64,000 nt of DNA from Sphingomonadaceae bacterium (GCA_947451145.1 CANFXW010000003.1:1-64000), one strand, 5' to 3'. Positions 9,643-18,108 are shown, counted from the first letter of the stretch. Numbers and translations are program-made. The notes: a model not told the origin generated them from the letters alone.

Positions 9643-10893
9643 ATGAGGGTTTGGGGCCGGATCGCCACCGCAGCACTTCTGGCCATGGCAGTTTCGGCCT
9701 GTACGCTGATCCCGCAAACCCGACCGCCAACGGGCTATCCGGTACCCAAACCGAGCACAACGCCGACGCCAACACCAGTGCCGGTCCCCACGCCCCCGAC
9801 ACCGCCGCCCACGGCGCTGCTGCTGGGAGTACACGCCGGACCAGCCATCGAATCGCTTCCCTTGTCGAGTGGCAGAGCGAGCGCAGCGCTGCGCTCCTTT
9901 ATTGAGAGCTGCCCCAAACTCACCTCGCGCACTGACACCAGCGGCCTGACGCGGTCTGCCGACTGGGCGGATGCCTGCGCGGCGGCGCCAATTTGGGTGC
10001 CAGCCGAGGCACCTGCCTTTTTCGCCAAGTACTTCGAATCCGCGCGGGTTTCAGACGGCAAGACCTTTGTCACCGGTTACTACGAGCCCGAGATCGCCGG
10101 TGTGCGCCTGCGCCAGCCGGGCTTTGGCGTGCCGGTCTATGCCGTGCCGCCCGATCTGGTGCGCGGCTGGCCCGATTCCATCCCCCCCGAACAACGCACC
10201 GGCACCCCGCCGCTGGGCCGCATCGACGAGACGGGAAAGTTCGTGCCCTATCATGATCGCGCGGCAATCGATGCCGGCGCGCTGGCGGACAAGGGGCTGG
10301 AAATCGCCTGGGCTGCCGATGCGATCGAGCTGTTCTTCCTGCAAATCCAGGGCTCGGGCAGGCTGATCGCGCCCGACGGCACGATCCTGCGGATCGGCTA
10401 TGCCGGTCAGAACGGGCGCGAATATGCCGGGATCGGATCGATCATGCGCCAGCGCGGACTGGTGGGGCAGGGCACGCCTTACCCCACGTCGATGCAGGGC
10501 CTGATGGCTTATCTGCGCGAGCATACCGAAGATGGCCCGACCGGCGGCAAGGCGATCATGGAGGAGAACCCGAGCTATGTTTTCTTCCGCGAAATCACTG
10601 GTGACGGCCCCTATGGCGCGTTGAACGTGCCGGTGCGCGGGCAAAGCTCTGTCGCTACCGATCCCCAATTTGTGCCGCTCGGTGCGCCAGTCTGGCTGAA
10701 TGTTGATCGTCCTGAGACCACCGGCCTGTGGATCGCGCAGGATACCGGCGGCGCGATCAAGGGGGCGAACCGCTTTGATTCGTTCTGGGGCGCAGGGCCA
10801 ACCGCGCGGACGATTGCTGGCGGCATGTCGGCGCGGGGCGATGCCTTGTTGTTCCTGCCCAAAGGGACGTTGGCCCGCCTGAATGCCCAATAA
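9643..10893 (+). CDS. mltA: Membrane-bound lytic murein transglycosylase A
   Basis: Cleaves peptidoglycan between MurNAc and GlcNAc forming 1,6-anhydro-MurNAc. The 416-residue precursor has a lipoprotein signal ending in AVSAC, then an unusual low-complexity Thr/Pro linker (residues about 30-55, alternating TP and PVP units) that could span the periplasm. The MltA domain follows: FVTGYYEPEIAGVRL, FFLQIQGSGRLIAPDG and the C-terminal 3D domain with GLWIAQDTGGAIKGANRFDSFWG, where the conserved aspartates sit. It belongs to the Tim44-mltA-smr run. Confidence 0.93.
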   Translation: MRVWGRIATAALLAMAVSACTLIPQTRPPTGYPVPKPSTTPTPTPVPVPTPPTPPPTALLLGVHAGPAIESLPLSSGRASAALRSFIESCPKLTSRTDTSGLTRSADWADACAAAPIWVPAEAPAFFAKYFESARVSDGKTFVTGYYEPEIAGVRLRQPGFGVPVYAVPPDLVRGWPDSIPPEQRTGTPPLGRIDETGKFVPYHDRAAIDAGALADKGLEIAWAADAIELFFLQIQGSGRLIAPDGTILRIGYAGQNGREYAGIGSIMRQRGLVGQGTPYPTSMQGLMAYLREHTEDGPTGGKAIMEENPSYVFFREITGDGPYGALNVPVRGQSSVATDPQFVPLGAPVWLNVDRPETTGLWIAQDTGGAIKGANRFDSFWGAGPTARTIAGGMSARGDALLFLPKGTLARLNAQ

Positions 10894-10909
10894 AATGGGC
10901 GCCCAGTAA

Positions 10910-11491
10910 ATGCGCAAGCCGCGCGCTCTTGGCGGCGAGGATGCCGCGCTCTGGGCGCGTGTTGCCGCGACGGTGAAGCCGTTAGATTCTCAGGCCAGTA
11001 GCAGGCTAATCCCCCTCCCGCTTGCGGGAGGGGTTAGGGGTGGGCCATTGCGCAGAAAAGCCCAACCTTCGCTGCAAGACGCAACTCACCCACACCCAAC
11101 CCCTCCCGCAAGCGGGAGGGGGGATCACACTCGCCCGCTCGACCGCAACGGGCTTGACGCCAACTGGGATCGCCGACTGAGCAAAGGCGCGGTCCCGCCG
11201 GATTTCACGCTCGATCTGCACGGCCACTCGCTCGACGCGGCGTGGAGCCGTCTGGAGCACGGACTGACACTTGCCCATTCGCAAGGCGCGCGGGTCGTGC
11301 TGGTGATCACCGGCCGCCCGCGTCCCGCCGATGCCGCTGATCGTGGAAGCAAACGCGGGGCGATCCGGGCGAAGCTGTTGGACTGGCTTGCATCTGGCAG
11401 CCACGCTGGGCGCATCGCCGCTGTGCGCGGCGCACATCCCCGCCATGGCGGGGCAGGGGCGGTTTATGTGGTGTTGCGGCGTGGGCGGTGA
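10910..11491 (+). CDS. Smr-domain protein with an in-frame palindromic repeat insertion
   Basis: A 193-residue protein whose C-terminal half (about residues 98-190) is an Smr domain: the DLHG motif in FTLDLHGHSL, VVLVITGRPR, and the closing HGGAGAVYVVLRR. Smr domains bind or nick branched nucleic acids; this small alphaproteobacterial type is not characterised in detail. The N terminus (EDAALWARVAATVKPL) is the usual sphingomonad leader. Between leader and domain, residues about 33-72 are encoded by a 118-base intergenic-type palindrome (11009-11126), adding about 40 foreign residues (Pro/Gly/Arg-rich) without breaking the frame. There is no in-frame ATG, GTG or TTG just after the repeat, so the insert is translated. 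Confidence 0.85.
   Translation: MRKPRALGGEDAALWARVAATVKPLDSQASSRLIPLPLAGGVRGGPLRRKAQPSLQDATHPHPTPPASGRGDHTRPLDRNGLDANWDRRLSKGAVPPDFTLDLHGHSLDAAWSRLEHGLTLAHSQGARVVLVITGRPRPADAADRGSKRGAIRAKLLDWLASGSHAGRIAAVRGAHPRHGGAGAVYVVLRRGR
11009..11126. repeat. Nested palindromic repeat, family B (copy 2), inside smr
   Basis: Left arm about 11011-11044 and right arm about 11089-11124 are near-perfect reverse complements. Each arm also contains its own palindrome (CCCTCCCGC/GCGGGAGGG, with TT or AA in the middle). The arms share the extension TTAGGGGTGGG on the left and CCCACACCCAA on the right. The core matches the copy at 8163-8184. It lies wholly within the smr reading frame. Confidence 0.9.
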
Positions 11492-12574
11492 TCAGCCGCA
11501 CTGTCCCCGGTGCAGCAGCTTGTGATCGGCCAGAACCAGCGCCATCATCGCCTCAACCACCGGAACGCCGCGGATGCCGACGCAGGGGTCATGGCGGCCC
11601 TTGGTGCGGATTTCCGAAGCTTCGCCGTCACGGTTGACGGTTTCGACCGGCGTCAGGATTGAACTCGTTGGCTTGAACGCCACCCGGACGAACACCGGCT
11701 GTCCGGTAGAAATACCTCCCGCAATCCCGCCGGCATGGTTGGCAAGGAATTCGGGCGATCCCGCGCCCTGAGGGTCTTTTGGGGGCCGCATCGGATCGGC
11801 ATTGCCTTCGCCAGTCAGGCGGGCAGCGGCAAAGCCGTCGCCAATCTCGACGCCCTTCACCGCGTTGATCCCCATCATCGCGGCGGCAAGGTCTGCATCG
11901 AGCTTGCCATAGAGCGGCGCGCCCCAGCCAGCCGGAACGCCGGTCGCTTCGCATTCCACCACCGCGCCGACTGATGAGCCGGAAAGCCGGGCATCATCGA
12001 CGATCTTCTCCCAGCGCACTGCCGCTTCGGCATCGGGGCAGAAAAAGGGGTTGCGCGTGATTTCGGCTGCATCGAAGTTATCGATATTGATCGCATCGCC
12101 GCCGATTTCGCTGACCCATGCGCGGATCGTCACTTCGGGGATCGCCAGCCGCGCCACACCGCCCGCCGCCACGCGGCTCGCCGTTTCGCGCGCTGATGAC
12201 CGCCCGCCGCCGCGATAGTCGCGGAAGCCGTACTTGGCGTCATAGGCATAGTCGGCGTGGCCAGGGCGATAGGCCTTGGCGACCTCGCTGTAATCCTTGG
12301 AGCGCTGGTCAACATTCTCGATCATCAGGCTGATCGGGGTGCCGGTGGTCTTGCCTTCAAACACACCCGAAAGAATGCGGACCTGATCGGGTTCCTGCCG
12401 CTGCGTGGTGTACTTCGATTGGCCCGGACGGCGCGCATCGAGGAAAGGCTGAAGGTCAGCCTCGCTCAGCGCCAGCCCCGGAGGGCAGCCATCGACAATG
12501 GCGCCAATCGCTGGCCCGTGGCTTTCGCCCCAGGTGGTGAAACGGAAAAGGCGGCCGAAGCTGTTCACGGACAT
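11492..12574 (-). CDS. aroC: Chorismate synthase
   Basis: Last step of the shikimate pathway: EPSP to chorismate, needing reduced FMN. The 360-residue product starts [33 protein letters not shown], containing the first PROSITE-type signature (GESHGPAIG), then [37 protein letters not shown], the second signature region with FMN/substrate-binding residues, and [21 protein letters not shown], the third. I chose 12574 because the upstream extension is encoded by the neighbouring palindromic repeat. It converges with smr, whose stop lies directly at its 3' end (no gap). Confidence 0.97.
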   Translation of the reverse strand: MSVNSFGRLFRFTTWGESHGPAIGAIVDGCPPGLALSEADLQPFLDARRPGQSKYTTQRQEPDQVRILSGVFEGKTTGTPISLMIENVDQRSKDYSEVAKAYRPGHADYAYDAKYGFRDYRGGGRSSARETASRVAAGGVARLAIPEVTIRAWVSEIGGDAINIDNFDAAEITRNPFFCPDAEAAVRWEKIVDDARLSGSSVGAVVECEATGVPAGWGAPLYGKLDADLAAAMMGINAVKGVEIGDGFAAARLTGEGNADPMRPPKDPQGAGSPEFLANHAGGIAGGISTGQPVFVRVAFKPTSSILTPVETVNRDGEASEIRTKGRHDPCVGIRGVPVVEAMMALVLADHKLLHRGQCG

Positions 12575-12634
12575 ATCCGCGCTTTGTCGCGGAATGGAGA
12601 AAATGTCCACCCGGCGATGGTTGGCAAGCCTGTG

Positions 12635-12704
12635 CTTCGACAGGCTCAGCACGAGCGGGTTTTTGTATTTGAACCAAGGCCCGCTCGGCCTGAGCTTGTC
12701 GAAG
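12635..12704. repeat. Inverted repeat family A (CTTCGACAGGCTCAG type), copy 1
   Basis: Two 25-base arms, 12635-12659 and 12680-12704, pair with 22 of 25 matches. The arm starts CTTCGACAGGCTCAG and ends GAGCGGG; the loop is about 20 A/T-richer bases. Two further copies lie at 47967-48035 and 49464-49541. Here it sits in the divergent gap between aroC and the ABM gene. Confidence 0.9.
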
Positions 12705-12731
12705 GCCCTGCGCTGCGGTTAGGAAGGCGCC

Positions 12732-13040
12732 ATGTACGTAACCATCTTCCGCAATCGCAAGCGCGCCGACATGGATGCGGCCGCCTATTCCGCCGATGCC
12801 GGGCGGATGGAGGCGCTGGCATCGCAGGTGCCCGGTTTCCTCTCGATAAAGAGCTTCCACGCCGATGACGGCGAGGTGGTGACCATCTCCGAATGGGAAA
12901 GCGAAGCCGCCGCGAAGGAATGGGGCCGGCATCCCGAACACATGGCGGTGCAGGCCAAAGGCCGCAGCGACTATTACCAGAGCTATGCCTCGTTTGCGGT
13001 AATCGATCCCGTGGTGCGCAGATTTGAGAAGGGTGAGTGA
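12732..13040 (+). CDS. Antibiotic-biosynthesis-monooxygenase (ABM) fold protein
   Basis: A 102-residue single-domain protein of the dimeric alpha/beta-barrel ABM superfamily: MYVTIFRNRK as strand 1, RMEALASQVPGFLSIKSFHADDGEVVTISEWESEAAAKEWGRHPEH as the conserved helix-strand-strand-helix, and a final DYYQSYASFAVIDP strand. Members include quinol monooxygenases and haem-degrading enzymes, but many have no known substrate. Its TGA overlaps the ATG of the next gene (TGATG), so it heads a likely operon with the ArsC-like, pnuC and nadR-type genes. Confidence 0.8.
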   Translation: MYVTIFRNRKRADMDAAAYSADAGRMEALASQVPGFLSIKSFHADDGEVVTISEWESEAAAKEWGRHPEHMAVQAKGRSDYYQSYASFAVIDPVVRRFEKGE

Positions 13041-13387
13041 TGAGCGTTACACTCTACGGAATCCCCAACTGCGACACCGTGAAAAAGGCCCGCGACTGGC
13101 TCACTGCGCGCGGGATCGATTACGCGTTTCATGACTACAAAAAGGCCGGAGCCGATGCCGCGCAGATCGCCCGCTGGTGTGATGCGGCGGGCTGGGAAAA
13201 GGTGCTCAACCGCGCCGGAACGACGTTTCGCAAACTGCCCGACGAGACCCGCGAAGGGCTCGATCAGGCCAAGGCTGTCGCCGTGATGGCGGCCAATCCT
13301 TCCTGCATCAAACGCCCGATTGTCGAGCATCCCGGCGGCCTGCTGGTGGGCTTCAAGCCGGACGAATGGGAGGCCGCACTGGGATGA
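13040..13387 (+). CDS. ArsC/Spx-family (YffB-like) thioredoxin-fold protein
   Basis: A 115-residue protein, MSVTLYGIPNCDTVKKARDWLTARGIDYAFHDYKK, with the ArsC-family N terminus. It has one cysteine (PNCDTVKKA) where arsenate reductase has its active Cys, followed by the TFRKLPDETREGL and NPSCIKRPIVEHPGGLLVGF segments typical of the YffB subgroup. YffB-like proteins are probably glutathione-dependent thiol reductases, not true arsenate reductases; no arsenic genes are near. The ATG at 13040 overlaps the ABM stop. A GTG three bases upstream is an alternative. Confidence 0.82.
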   Translation: MSVTLYGIPNCDTVKKARDWLTARGIDYAFHDYKKAGADAAQIARWCDAAGWEKVLNRAGTTFRKLPDETREGLDQAKAVAVMAANPSCIKRPIVEHPGGLLVGFKPDEWEAALG

Positions 13388-13391
13388 GCGC

Positions 13392-13961
13392 GTGAGTTGG
13401 CAGGAAGTCGCCGGGTTCGCGCTCGGCCTGATCAACATTGTTCTGCTGGTCCGCCGCTCGGTGTGGAACTTTCCGGTGGCGATGGTCATGGTCAGCCTTG
13501 TCGGCGTCGTGCTGTTCCGCAGCCGCCTCTATTCCGAAGCCGGGCTGCAGGGCTTCTTCTTTGTCGTCAACGCCTATGGCTGGTGGCTGTGGAGCCGCGC
13601 CAAGGGCGAGGAAAGCGCCGTGCCGGTGGAGTGGATGAGCCCGAAAGCCCGGATGGTGTGGTCCGCTGCGACTGTGCTGTGCAGCGTGTCGCTGGGCTGG
13701 ATAATGCACCGCTTCACCAATGCCGCGCTGCCCTTTGCCGATTCAGCGATAACCGGCGCGAGCATTGCCGCGCAGTTCCTGCTCTCGTTCCGCAGAATCG
13801 AAAACTGGGTGCTGTGGGTGGTGATCGACGTTGCCTCGGTCTGCCTCTATCTCTATCGCGATCTCTACCTGTTTGCCGTGCTTTATGTCGCGTTCGGGGT
13901 GATTTCGGTGATAGGTTTGAGGGAATGGATGAATTCGGCAGGCAGGCCCGCGAAGGCATGA
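13392..13961 (+). CDS. pnuC: Nicotinamide riboside transporter PnuC
   Basis: A 189-residue inner-membrane protein that lets nicotinamide riboside in by facilitated diffusion. It has about seven hydrophobic segments and the PnuC family features: an early FALGLINIVLLVRRSVWNFPVAMV segment, GFFFVVNAYGWWLWSR (the Trp-rich region of the substrate path) and WVLWVVIDVASVCLYLYRDLYLFAVLYVAF. I chose the GTG at 13392, four bases after the previous stop. Its TGA overlaps the ATG of the kinase gene (ATGA), fitting import coupled to phosphorylation, which traps the vitamin inside. Confidence 0.92.
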   Translation: MSWQEVAGFALGLINIVLLVRRSVWNFPVAMVMVSLVGVVLFRSRLYSEAGLQGFFFVVNAYGWWLWSRAKGEESAVPVEWMSPKARMVWSAATVLCSVSLGWIMHRFTNAALPFADSAITGASIAAQFLLSFRRIENWVLWVVIDVASVCLYLYRDLYLFAVLYVAFGVISVIGLREWMNSAGRPAKA

Positions 13962-14473
13962 TTACGGTCTGTTTTCATGGTGCCGAGAGCACCGGCAAGT
14001 CTGTGCTCGCCGAAAGCCTCGCGCGGCATTTCGGCTGCCCCTGGGTGCCCGAATATGGCCGCACCTATTGCGAGGAGCGCGGCACTGACCTGACAATGGA
14101 CGATCTTCTGGCGATTGCCGAAGGGCAGGACGCGGCGAACCGCGCGGCCATGGCATCGGGGCCGAAGCTGCTGATCCTCGATACCGACCAGTTGATGACC
14201 GCCGCCTGGGCGGAGATGCTGTTTGGCGAAGTTCCGGACGAACTCATGGCCTATCCCAAGGCCGATCTATATCTGCACTTCGCCGCAGACGTGCCGTGGA
14301 TCGACGATGGCACGCGCTTTTTCGGTAAAGGCCCGCTGCGGTCACGCTTTGCCGAACTGGCTGCCGATATGCTGCGCCGTGCCGGTGTCGAATCAATCCG
14401 CGTGGCAGGCGATTGGCAGGCACGAGAGGCTGCTGCGCAAGAGGCGATTGTCGGCTTGCTGGCAAGAGTGTAA
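13958..14473 (+). CDS. NadR-type ribosylnicotinamide kinase
   Basis: A 171-residue P-loop kinase beginning MITVCFHGAESTGKSVLAESL: GAESTGKS is the Walker A motif in the exact NadR kinase form. VPEYGRTYCEERG and LILDTDQLMTAAWAEMLFG (nucleoside site) match the kinase half of NadR, with no N-terminal DNA-binding or adenylyltransferase domain. It would phosphorylate nicotinamide riboside entering through PnuC to NMN, with which it overlaps by four bases. The adenylyltransferase step must come from elsewhere (nadD-type). Confidence 0.88.
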   Translation: MITVCFHGAESTGKSVLAESLARHFGCPWVPEYGRTYCEERGTDLTMDDLLAIAEGQDAANRAAMASGPKLLILDTDQLMTAAWAEMLFGEVPDELMAYPKADLYLHFAADVPWIDDGTRFFGKGPLRSRFAELAADMLRRAGVESIRVAGDWQAREAAAQEAIVGLLARV

Positions 14474-14517
14474 GGAAAACGGCGGGCCAGAGTTTCGGCA
14501 CCGATGAGGTCACAACG

Positions 14518-14718
14518 ATGGATTTCTTCAAAGGCCTGATTCCGGGCGCAATCCTGACGCTGGTGGTGGGCGGCATCCTTGGTGTCAATCATGTGCGCGG
14601 CGGTGTGCTCAGCGTGTTCCACCAGACTTTTCACGGCTTCAGCTTCTACTGGTCGTGGTCGCTGTTTTTGGCCGGTACCCTGCTGTCTTGGGCGCTGTTC
14701 GCGATGTCGCCGAAGTAA
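14518..14718 (+). CDS. Small two-helix membrane protein
   Basis: A 66-residue protein preceded by GAGGT eight bases before the ATG. Two hydrophobic stretches are clear: GLIPGAILTLVVGGILGVNHV (residues 5-25) and FYWSWSLFLAGTLLSWALFAM (about 42-62), joined by a loop with two His. It is probably the last gene of the ABM-pnuC-nadR run, 44 bases behind the kinase. I recognise no family and give it no function; length, ribosome site and coding style support it being real. Confidence 0.65.
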   Translation: MDFFKGLIPGAILTLVVGGILGVNHVRGGVLSVFHQTFHGFSFYWSWSLFLAGTLLSWALFAMSPK

Positions 14719-14721
14719 ACC

Positions 14722-15462
14722 TTACGCCGCAACTGCCGTAACGATGTAGTTCAGCGCAAGGTCGGAAGACAGGTGCAGGCCTTTGCCGGGAGACCAGGCA
14801 ATGCCTTGTGGTTCACCCATCGCCAACCCCGCATCTTTCAGCAATTCGCGCAGTTCGTCAGGCGTAACGAAATCATCCCAATGATGTGTGCCGCGCGGCA
14901 CCATGCCGATTCGCTCTGCGCCTTCGACCAGCAGCAGCTTCGATTGCGGCGTGCGGTTGGGGCAGGAGAGGACCATCAGTCCTCCGGGAGCCAAAGCTGC
15001 CGCAAGCGCGGCAAGGAAGGCGCGCTTGTCAGCCACATGCTCGATCACTTCCATCGCGGTGACCAGATCAAAGCCCGAGAGCCCCAGCGCGCCGATGTCT
15101 CCGCAGTGATAGGTGATTTCCAGCCCGCCACCCGTTGCATGGGCCTTTGCCGCCGCGATGTTTTCTGCCGCCGCATCAACGCCGGTTACGTGCGCGCCAA
15201 GCCGGGCCAGCGGTTCACACAGCAGACCCGCACCACAACCGACATCGAGCGCCTGCTTCCCCACCAGCGGGCGGATCGAGCGGCTGTCGCCCGCCCAGTG
15301 CCGGTCGATCTCGGCGCGCAGAAAACCGAGCCGCACCGGGTTCAGCCGGTGGAGCATCGCCGACGAACCCTTCGGATCCCACCAGTCTGCCGCCAGTTTT
15401 CCGAAATGCACCGCCTCGGCGGGCCTTATCGTGCCAATAGTGTTCGTTGTTGCATTAGCCAT
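14722..15462 (-). CDS. ubiG: Ubiquinone biosynthesis O-methyltransferase
   Basis: SAM-dependent enzyme that performs both O-methylations of the ubiquinone ring. The 246-residue product has the UbiG N-terminal FGKLAADWWDPKGSSAMLHRLNPVRL, the SAM-binding motif I ALDVGCGAGLLCEPLARLG, the acidic post-I VTGVDAA, VTAMEVIEHVADK as motif II and VLSCPNRTPQSKLLLV as motif III. Length matches the family. It is read convergently with the small membrane gene (3-base gap) and divergently from lysC, an arrangement often seen in alphaproteobacteria. Confidence 0.95.
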   Translation of the reverse strand: MANATTNTIGTIRPAEAVHFGKLAADWWDPKGSSAMLHRLNPVRLGFLRAEIDRHWAGDSRSIRPLVGKQALDVGCGAGLLCEPLARLGAHVTGVDAAAENIAAAKAHATGGGLEITYHCGDIGALGLSGFDLVTAMEVIEHVADKRAFLAALAAALAPGGLMVLSCPNRTPQSKLLLVEGAERIGMVPRGTHHWDDFVTPDELRELLKDAGLAMGEPQGIAWSPGKGLHLSSDLALNYIVTAVAA

Positions 15463-15545
15463 GCCCTCTTTCTAAAGCGCCCGCGCTGTCCGGTCGAGTG
15501 CCGGACTTCATTTCATTGTTTCGTCCCACGTGAGGAGCGGCAGAC

Positions 15546-16814
15546 TTGGCCCGCATCGTGATGAAATTTGGCGGCACTTCGATGGCCGGCACCGAGCGCA
15601 TCCGGCGCGTCGCACGCATTGTCCAGCGCCAGCAGGCGGCCGGGCACGAGGTTGCCGTGGTGGTTTCCGCCATGGCCGGTGAGACCGACCGGCTGGTGAA
15701 CTTCTGCCGTGAGGCGGACCCGCTGTATGATCCCGCAGAATACGACGTTGTCGTGGCTGCCGGTGAGCAGGTGACAGCAGGCTTGCTGGCGATGCACCTG
15801 CAATCACTGGGGGCAAAGGCGCGTTCCTGGCTGGGCTGGCAGCTGCCGATCAAGTCCGACGATGCCCACGCCAAGGCTCGGATCGAAGATATCGATGCCG
15901 ATGCGCTGATCGCTTCGATGCAATCGGGTGAGATTGCGGTGATCCCGGGCTTTCAGGGACTCTCGCCGCAGGGCCGGGTGACCACGCTGGGGCGCGGCGG
16001 ATCTGATACCTCTGCGGTTGCGGTTGCCGCTGCGGTTCAGGCCGATCGCTGCGATATCTATACCGATGTCGACGGTGTCTACACCACCGACCCGCGCATC
16101 GTCGCCAAGGCACGCAAGCTGAAGAGCGTGACCTATGAGGAAATGCTCGAACTGGCCTCGGTCGGATCGAAGGTTCTGCAAACCCGCTCGGTCAGCCTTG
16201 CCATGAAGGAAAAGGTGCGGGTTCAGGTGCTGTCATCGTTCATCGATGACGATGCCCCCGCTGCCGATACCATCCCCGGCACCATGATTGTCAGCGACGA
16301 AGAATTGGAAGGATTGGATATGGAACGCCAACTGATCACCGGCATCGCTGCCGACAAGAACGAAGCCAAGATCACCATGACCCGCGTCCCCGACCGGCCG
16401 GGTGCAGTGGCGGCGATCTTCTCTCCGCTGGCGGCGGCGAACATCAACGTCGACATGATTATCCAGAACGTCGCCAAGGATAAGGGCGAAACCGACGTGA
16501 CCTTCACCGTTCCCGGTGCCGATCTCGCCCGGGCCCAGGCCCTGCTGGAGGCGCAGAAGGAAGCCATCGGCTATTACCGCCTGATTGCCGACAGCAAGGT
16601 CGCCAAGGTTTCGGTCGTCGGCGTTGGTATGAAGAGCCACGCTGGTGTTGCCGCGACGATGTTCCGCAGCCTTGCCGATCGCGGGATCAACATTCAGGCG
16701 ATCTCCACCAGCGAAATCAAGGTTTCGGTGCTGATCGACGAAGATGAAACCGAACTGGCCGTGCGCGTGCTGCACACCGCCTATGATCTGGACGCCAAGG
16801 ACGAGGCGGCCTGA
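15546..16814 (+). CDS. lysC: Aspartate kinase
   Basis: Phosphorylates aspartate, the first step toward lysine, threonine, methionine and diaminopimelate. The 422-residue product starts MARIVMKFGGTSMAG with the kinase signature KFGGTS. TLGRGGSDTSAVAVAAA and DIYTDVDGVYTTDPR are the ATP/aspartate site. From about residue 265 two ACT domains follow (TRVPDRPGAVAAIFSPLAAANINVDMI and VVGVGMKSHAGVAATMFRSLADRGINI), so feedback inhibition is expected. The start codon is TTG at 15546, with GAGGAG eight bases upstream; an internal ATG at 15561 would remove the first strand. Confidence 0.96.
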   Translation: MARIVMKFGGTSMAGTERIRRVARIVQRQQAAGHEVAVVVSAMAGETDRLVNFCREADPLYDPAEYDVVVAAGEQVTAGLLAMHLQSLGAKARSWLGWQLPIKSDDAHAKARIEDIDADALIASMQSGEIAVIPGFQGLSPQGRVTTLGRGGSDTSAVAVAAAVQADRCDIYTDVDGVYTTDPRIVAKARKLKSVTYEEMLELASVGSKVLQTRSVSLAMKEKVRVQVLSSFIDDDAPAADTIPGTMIVSDEELEGLDMERQLITGIAADKNEAKITMTRVPDRPGAVAAIFSPLAAANINVDMIIQNVAKDKGETDVTFTVPGADLARAQALLEAQKEAIGYYRLIADSKVAKVSVVGVGMKSHAGVAATMFRSLADRGINIQAISTSEIKVSVLIDEDETELAVRVLHTAYDLDAKDEAA

Positions 16815-16821
16815 TTTTTAG

Positions 16822-16857
16822 TAAAAAAGCCCGCCTCCGGCTTTTACCGGAGGCGGG
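16822..16857 (-). terminator. Rho-independent terminator oriented for the minus strand
   Basis: An 11-bp perfect stem (CCCGCCTCCGG, 16830-16840, with CCGGAGGCGGG, 16847-16857) closes a 6-base loop. The A-run lies on its left flank (16823-16828), so the U-tract follows the stem only in minus-strand RNA. Plus-strand lysC transcripts would have the hairpin but no U-run. No minus-strand gene is recognisable upstream of it. Confidence 0.75.
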
Positions 16858-17097
16858 AAGCGACCCGAAGGGGCTTGTAGATTGGGCTACAAGTAAACCC
16901 TGCGGGGTGGCCCGGATTTTGGAGGCAACCAAGTCCGAGCCGTTGGATACGCTTCAGCACGGCGCCCGATCCGGCGCAATGCGAATTGCGATAATCGGTT
17001 CCATATTGATGGTAGTTGACTTGTGTAACGCACATTGTTGCACCAACGGCCTGTCCTGCCTAAAGGCAAAACACGAGCAACCAAGGAAACGCACTGC
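16858..17097. other. Structured intergenic region between lysC and the nitronate monooxygenase gene
   Basis: A 240-base gap with stacked small hairpins: CCCGAAGGGG-type at about 16864-16873, a perfect CTTGTAG/CTACAAG stem with six-base loop at 16874-16893, ACCC-TGC-GGGGT at about 16897-16908, and longer partial dyads further right. On the minus strand these would precede the terminator at 16822-16857. It may be a small RNA gene on the minus strand, or a leader/3' UTR. No tRNA shape and no convincing protein frame was found. Confidence 0.4.
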
Positions 17098-18108
17098 ATG
17101 ATGGCATATCCCCGAGCCCACGCCCTGATGAAACGCGGCGCGGAGTTTCTTGGCAGCGAATATGCAATCCTTTGCGGTGCCATGTCCTGGGTTTCAGAGC
17201 GCAATCTGGTTTCGGCGATCAGCAATGCCGGCGGATTTGGCGTGATCGCCTGCGGGGCAATGACCCCGGAACTGCTCGATGCCGAAATCACCGCGACAAA
17301 GGCGCTCACTTCGAAGCCTTTTGGCGTCAACCTGATCACCATGCACCCCGGCCTGTTCGATCTGATCGCGGTCTGCGCGCGCCACTCGATTGGTCTGGTG
17401 GTTCTGGCAGGCGGCATCCCGCCCAAGGGCTCGATCGAAGCGATCAAGGAAGCGGGTGCGAAGGTTATCTGCATTCCGCCAACGCTGGCCTTGGCGAAGA
17501 AGTATCTGCGTTCCGGCGCTGATGCGCTGGTGATCGAAGGCATGGAAGCGGGCGGCCACATCGGCCCGGTTTCCACTTCGGTGCTGGCGCAGGAAATCCT
17601 GCCCGAGCTGGCGGCGGATCATCTGGTCTTTGTCGCAGGCGGCATCGGCCGGGGTGAGGCGATTGCCAGCTACCTCGAAATGGGTGCGGCGGGCGTGCAG
17701 CTCGGCACACGTTTTGCCTGCGCGAGCGAATCCATTGCCCATCCGGCGTTCAAAGCGGCCTTCTTCCGCGGCAATGCCCGCGATGCCATTGCCTCGGTAC
17801 AGGTCGATCCGCGTCTGCCGGTGATCCCGGTGCGCGCGCTGAAGAACAAGGGCACCGAAGAGTTCACCGCCAAGCAGCTCGAAGTGGCCAAGCTGCTCGA
17901 TTCCGGCGCGATTGAAATGGGCGAGGCCCAGTTGCAGATCGAACACTTCTGGGCAGGTGCCTTGCGCCGTGCGGTGATCGACGGCGATGTAGAGAATGGT
18001 TCGCTGATGGCCGGACAGTCGGTCGGTATGGTCAGCAAGGAAGAGCCGGTTGCCGATATCATCGCCACGCTGATGCAGGAATGCGAAGCGGCACTGGCCA
18101 AGCGCTGA
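17098..18108 (+). CDS. Nitronate monooxygenase family protein (2-nitropropane dioxygenase / FabK-like)
   Basis: A 336-residue FMN-dependent TIM-barrel flavoprotein. Signals are SNAGGFGVIACGAMTPE near the N terminus, GGIPPKGSIEAIKEAGAKVICI, and the family hallmark VIEGMEAGGHIGP (His position of nitronate monooxygenases), followed by VFVAGGIGRGEAIASYLEMGAAGVQLGTRF for phosphate binding. Such enzymes oxidise alkyl nitronates, but some relatives are enoyl-ACP reductases (FabK), so the exact substrate is uncertain. AAGGAA nine bases upstream supports 17098 rather than the ATG at 17101. Confidence 0.88.
   Translation: MMAYPRAHALMKRGAEFLGSEYAILCGAMSWVSERNLVSAISNAGGFGVIACGAMTPELLDAEITATKALTSKPFGVNLITMHPGLFDLIAVCARHSIGLVVLAGGIPPKGSIEAIKEAGAKVICIPPTLALAKKYLRSGADALVIEGMEAGGHIGPVSTSVLAQEILPELAADHLVFVAGGIGRGEAIASYLEMGAAGVQLGTRFACASESIAHPAFKAAFFRGNARDAIASVQVDPRLPVIPVRALKNKGTEEFTAKQLEVAKLLDSGAIEMGEAQLQIEHFWAGALRRAVIDGDVENGSLMAGQSVGMVSKEEPVADIIATLMQECEAALAKR

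Noticed and set aside
13040..13387. True arsenate reductase
   Set aside because: The family fold fits, but the YffB-type sequence and NAD-salvage neighbours, with no arsenic genes, speak against it.
16870..16990. tRNA or tmRNA gene in the lysC-downstream gap
   Set aside because: Small hairpins are present, but no T-loop GTTCRANYC, no cloverleaf spacing and no CCA end.
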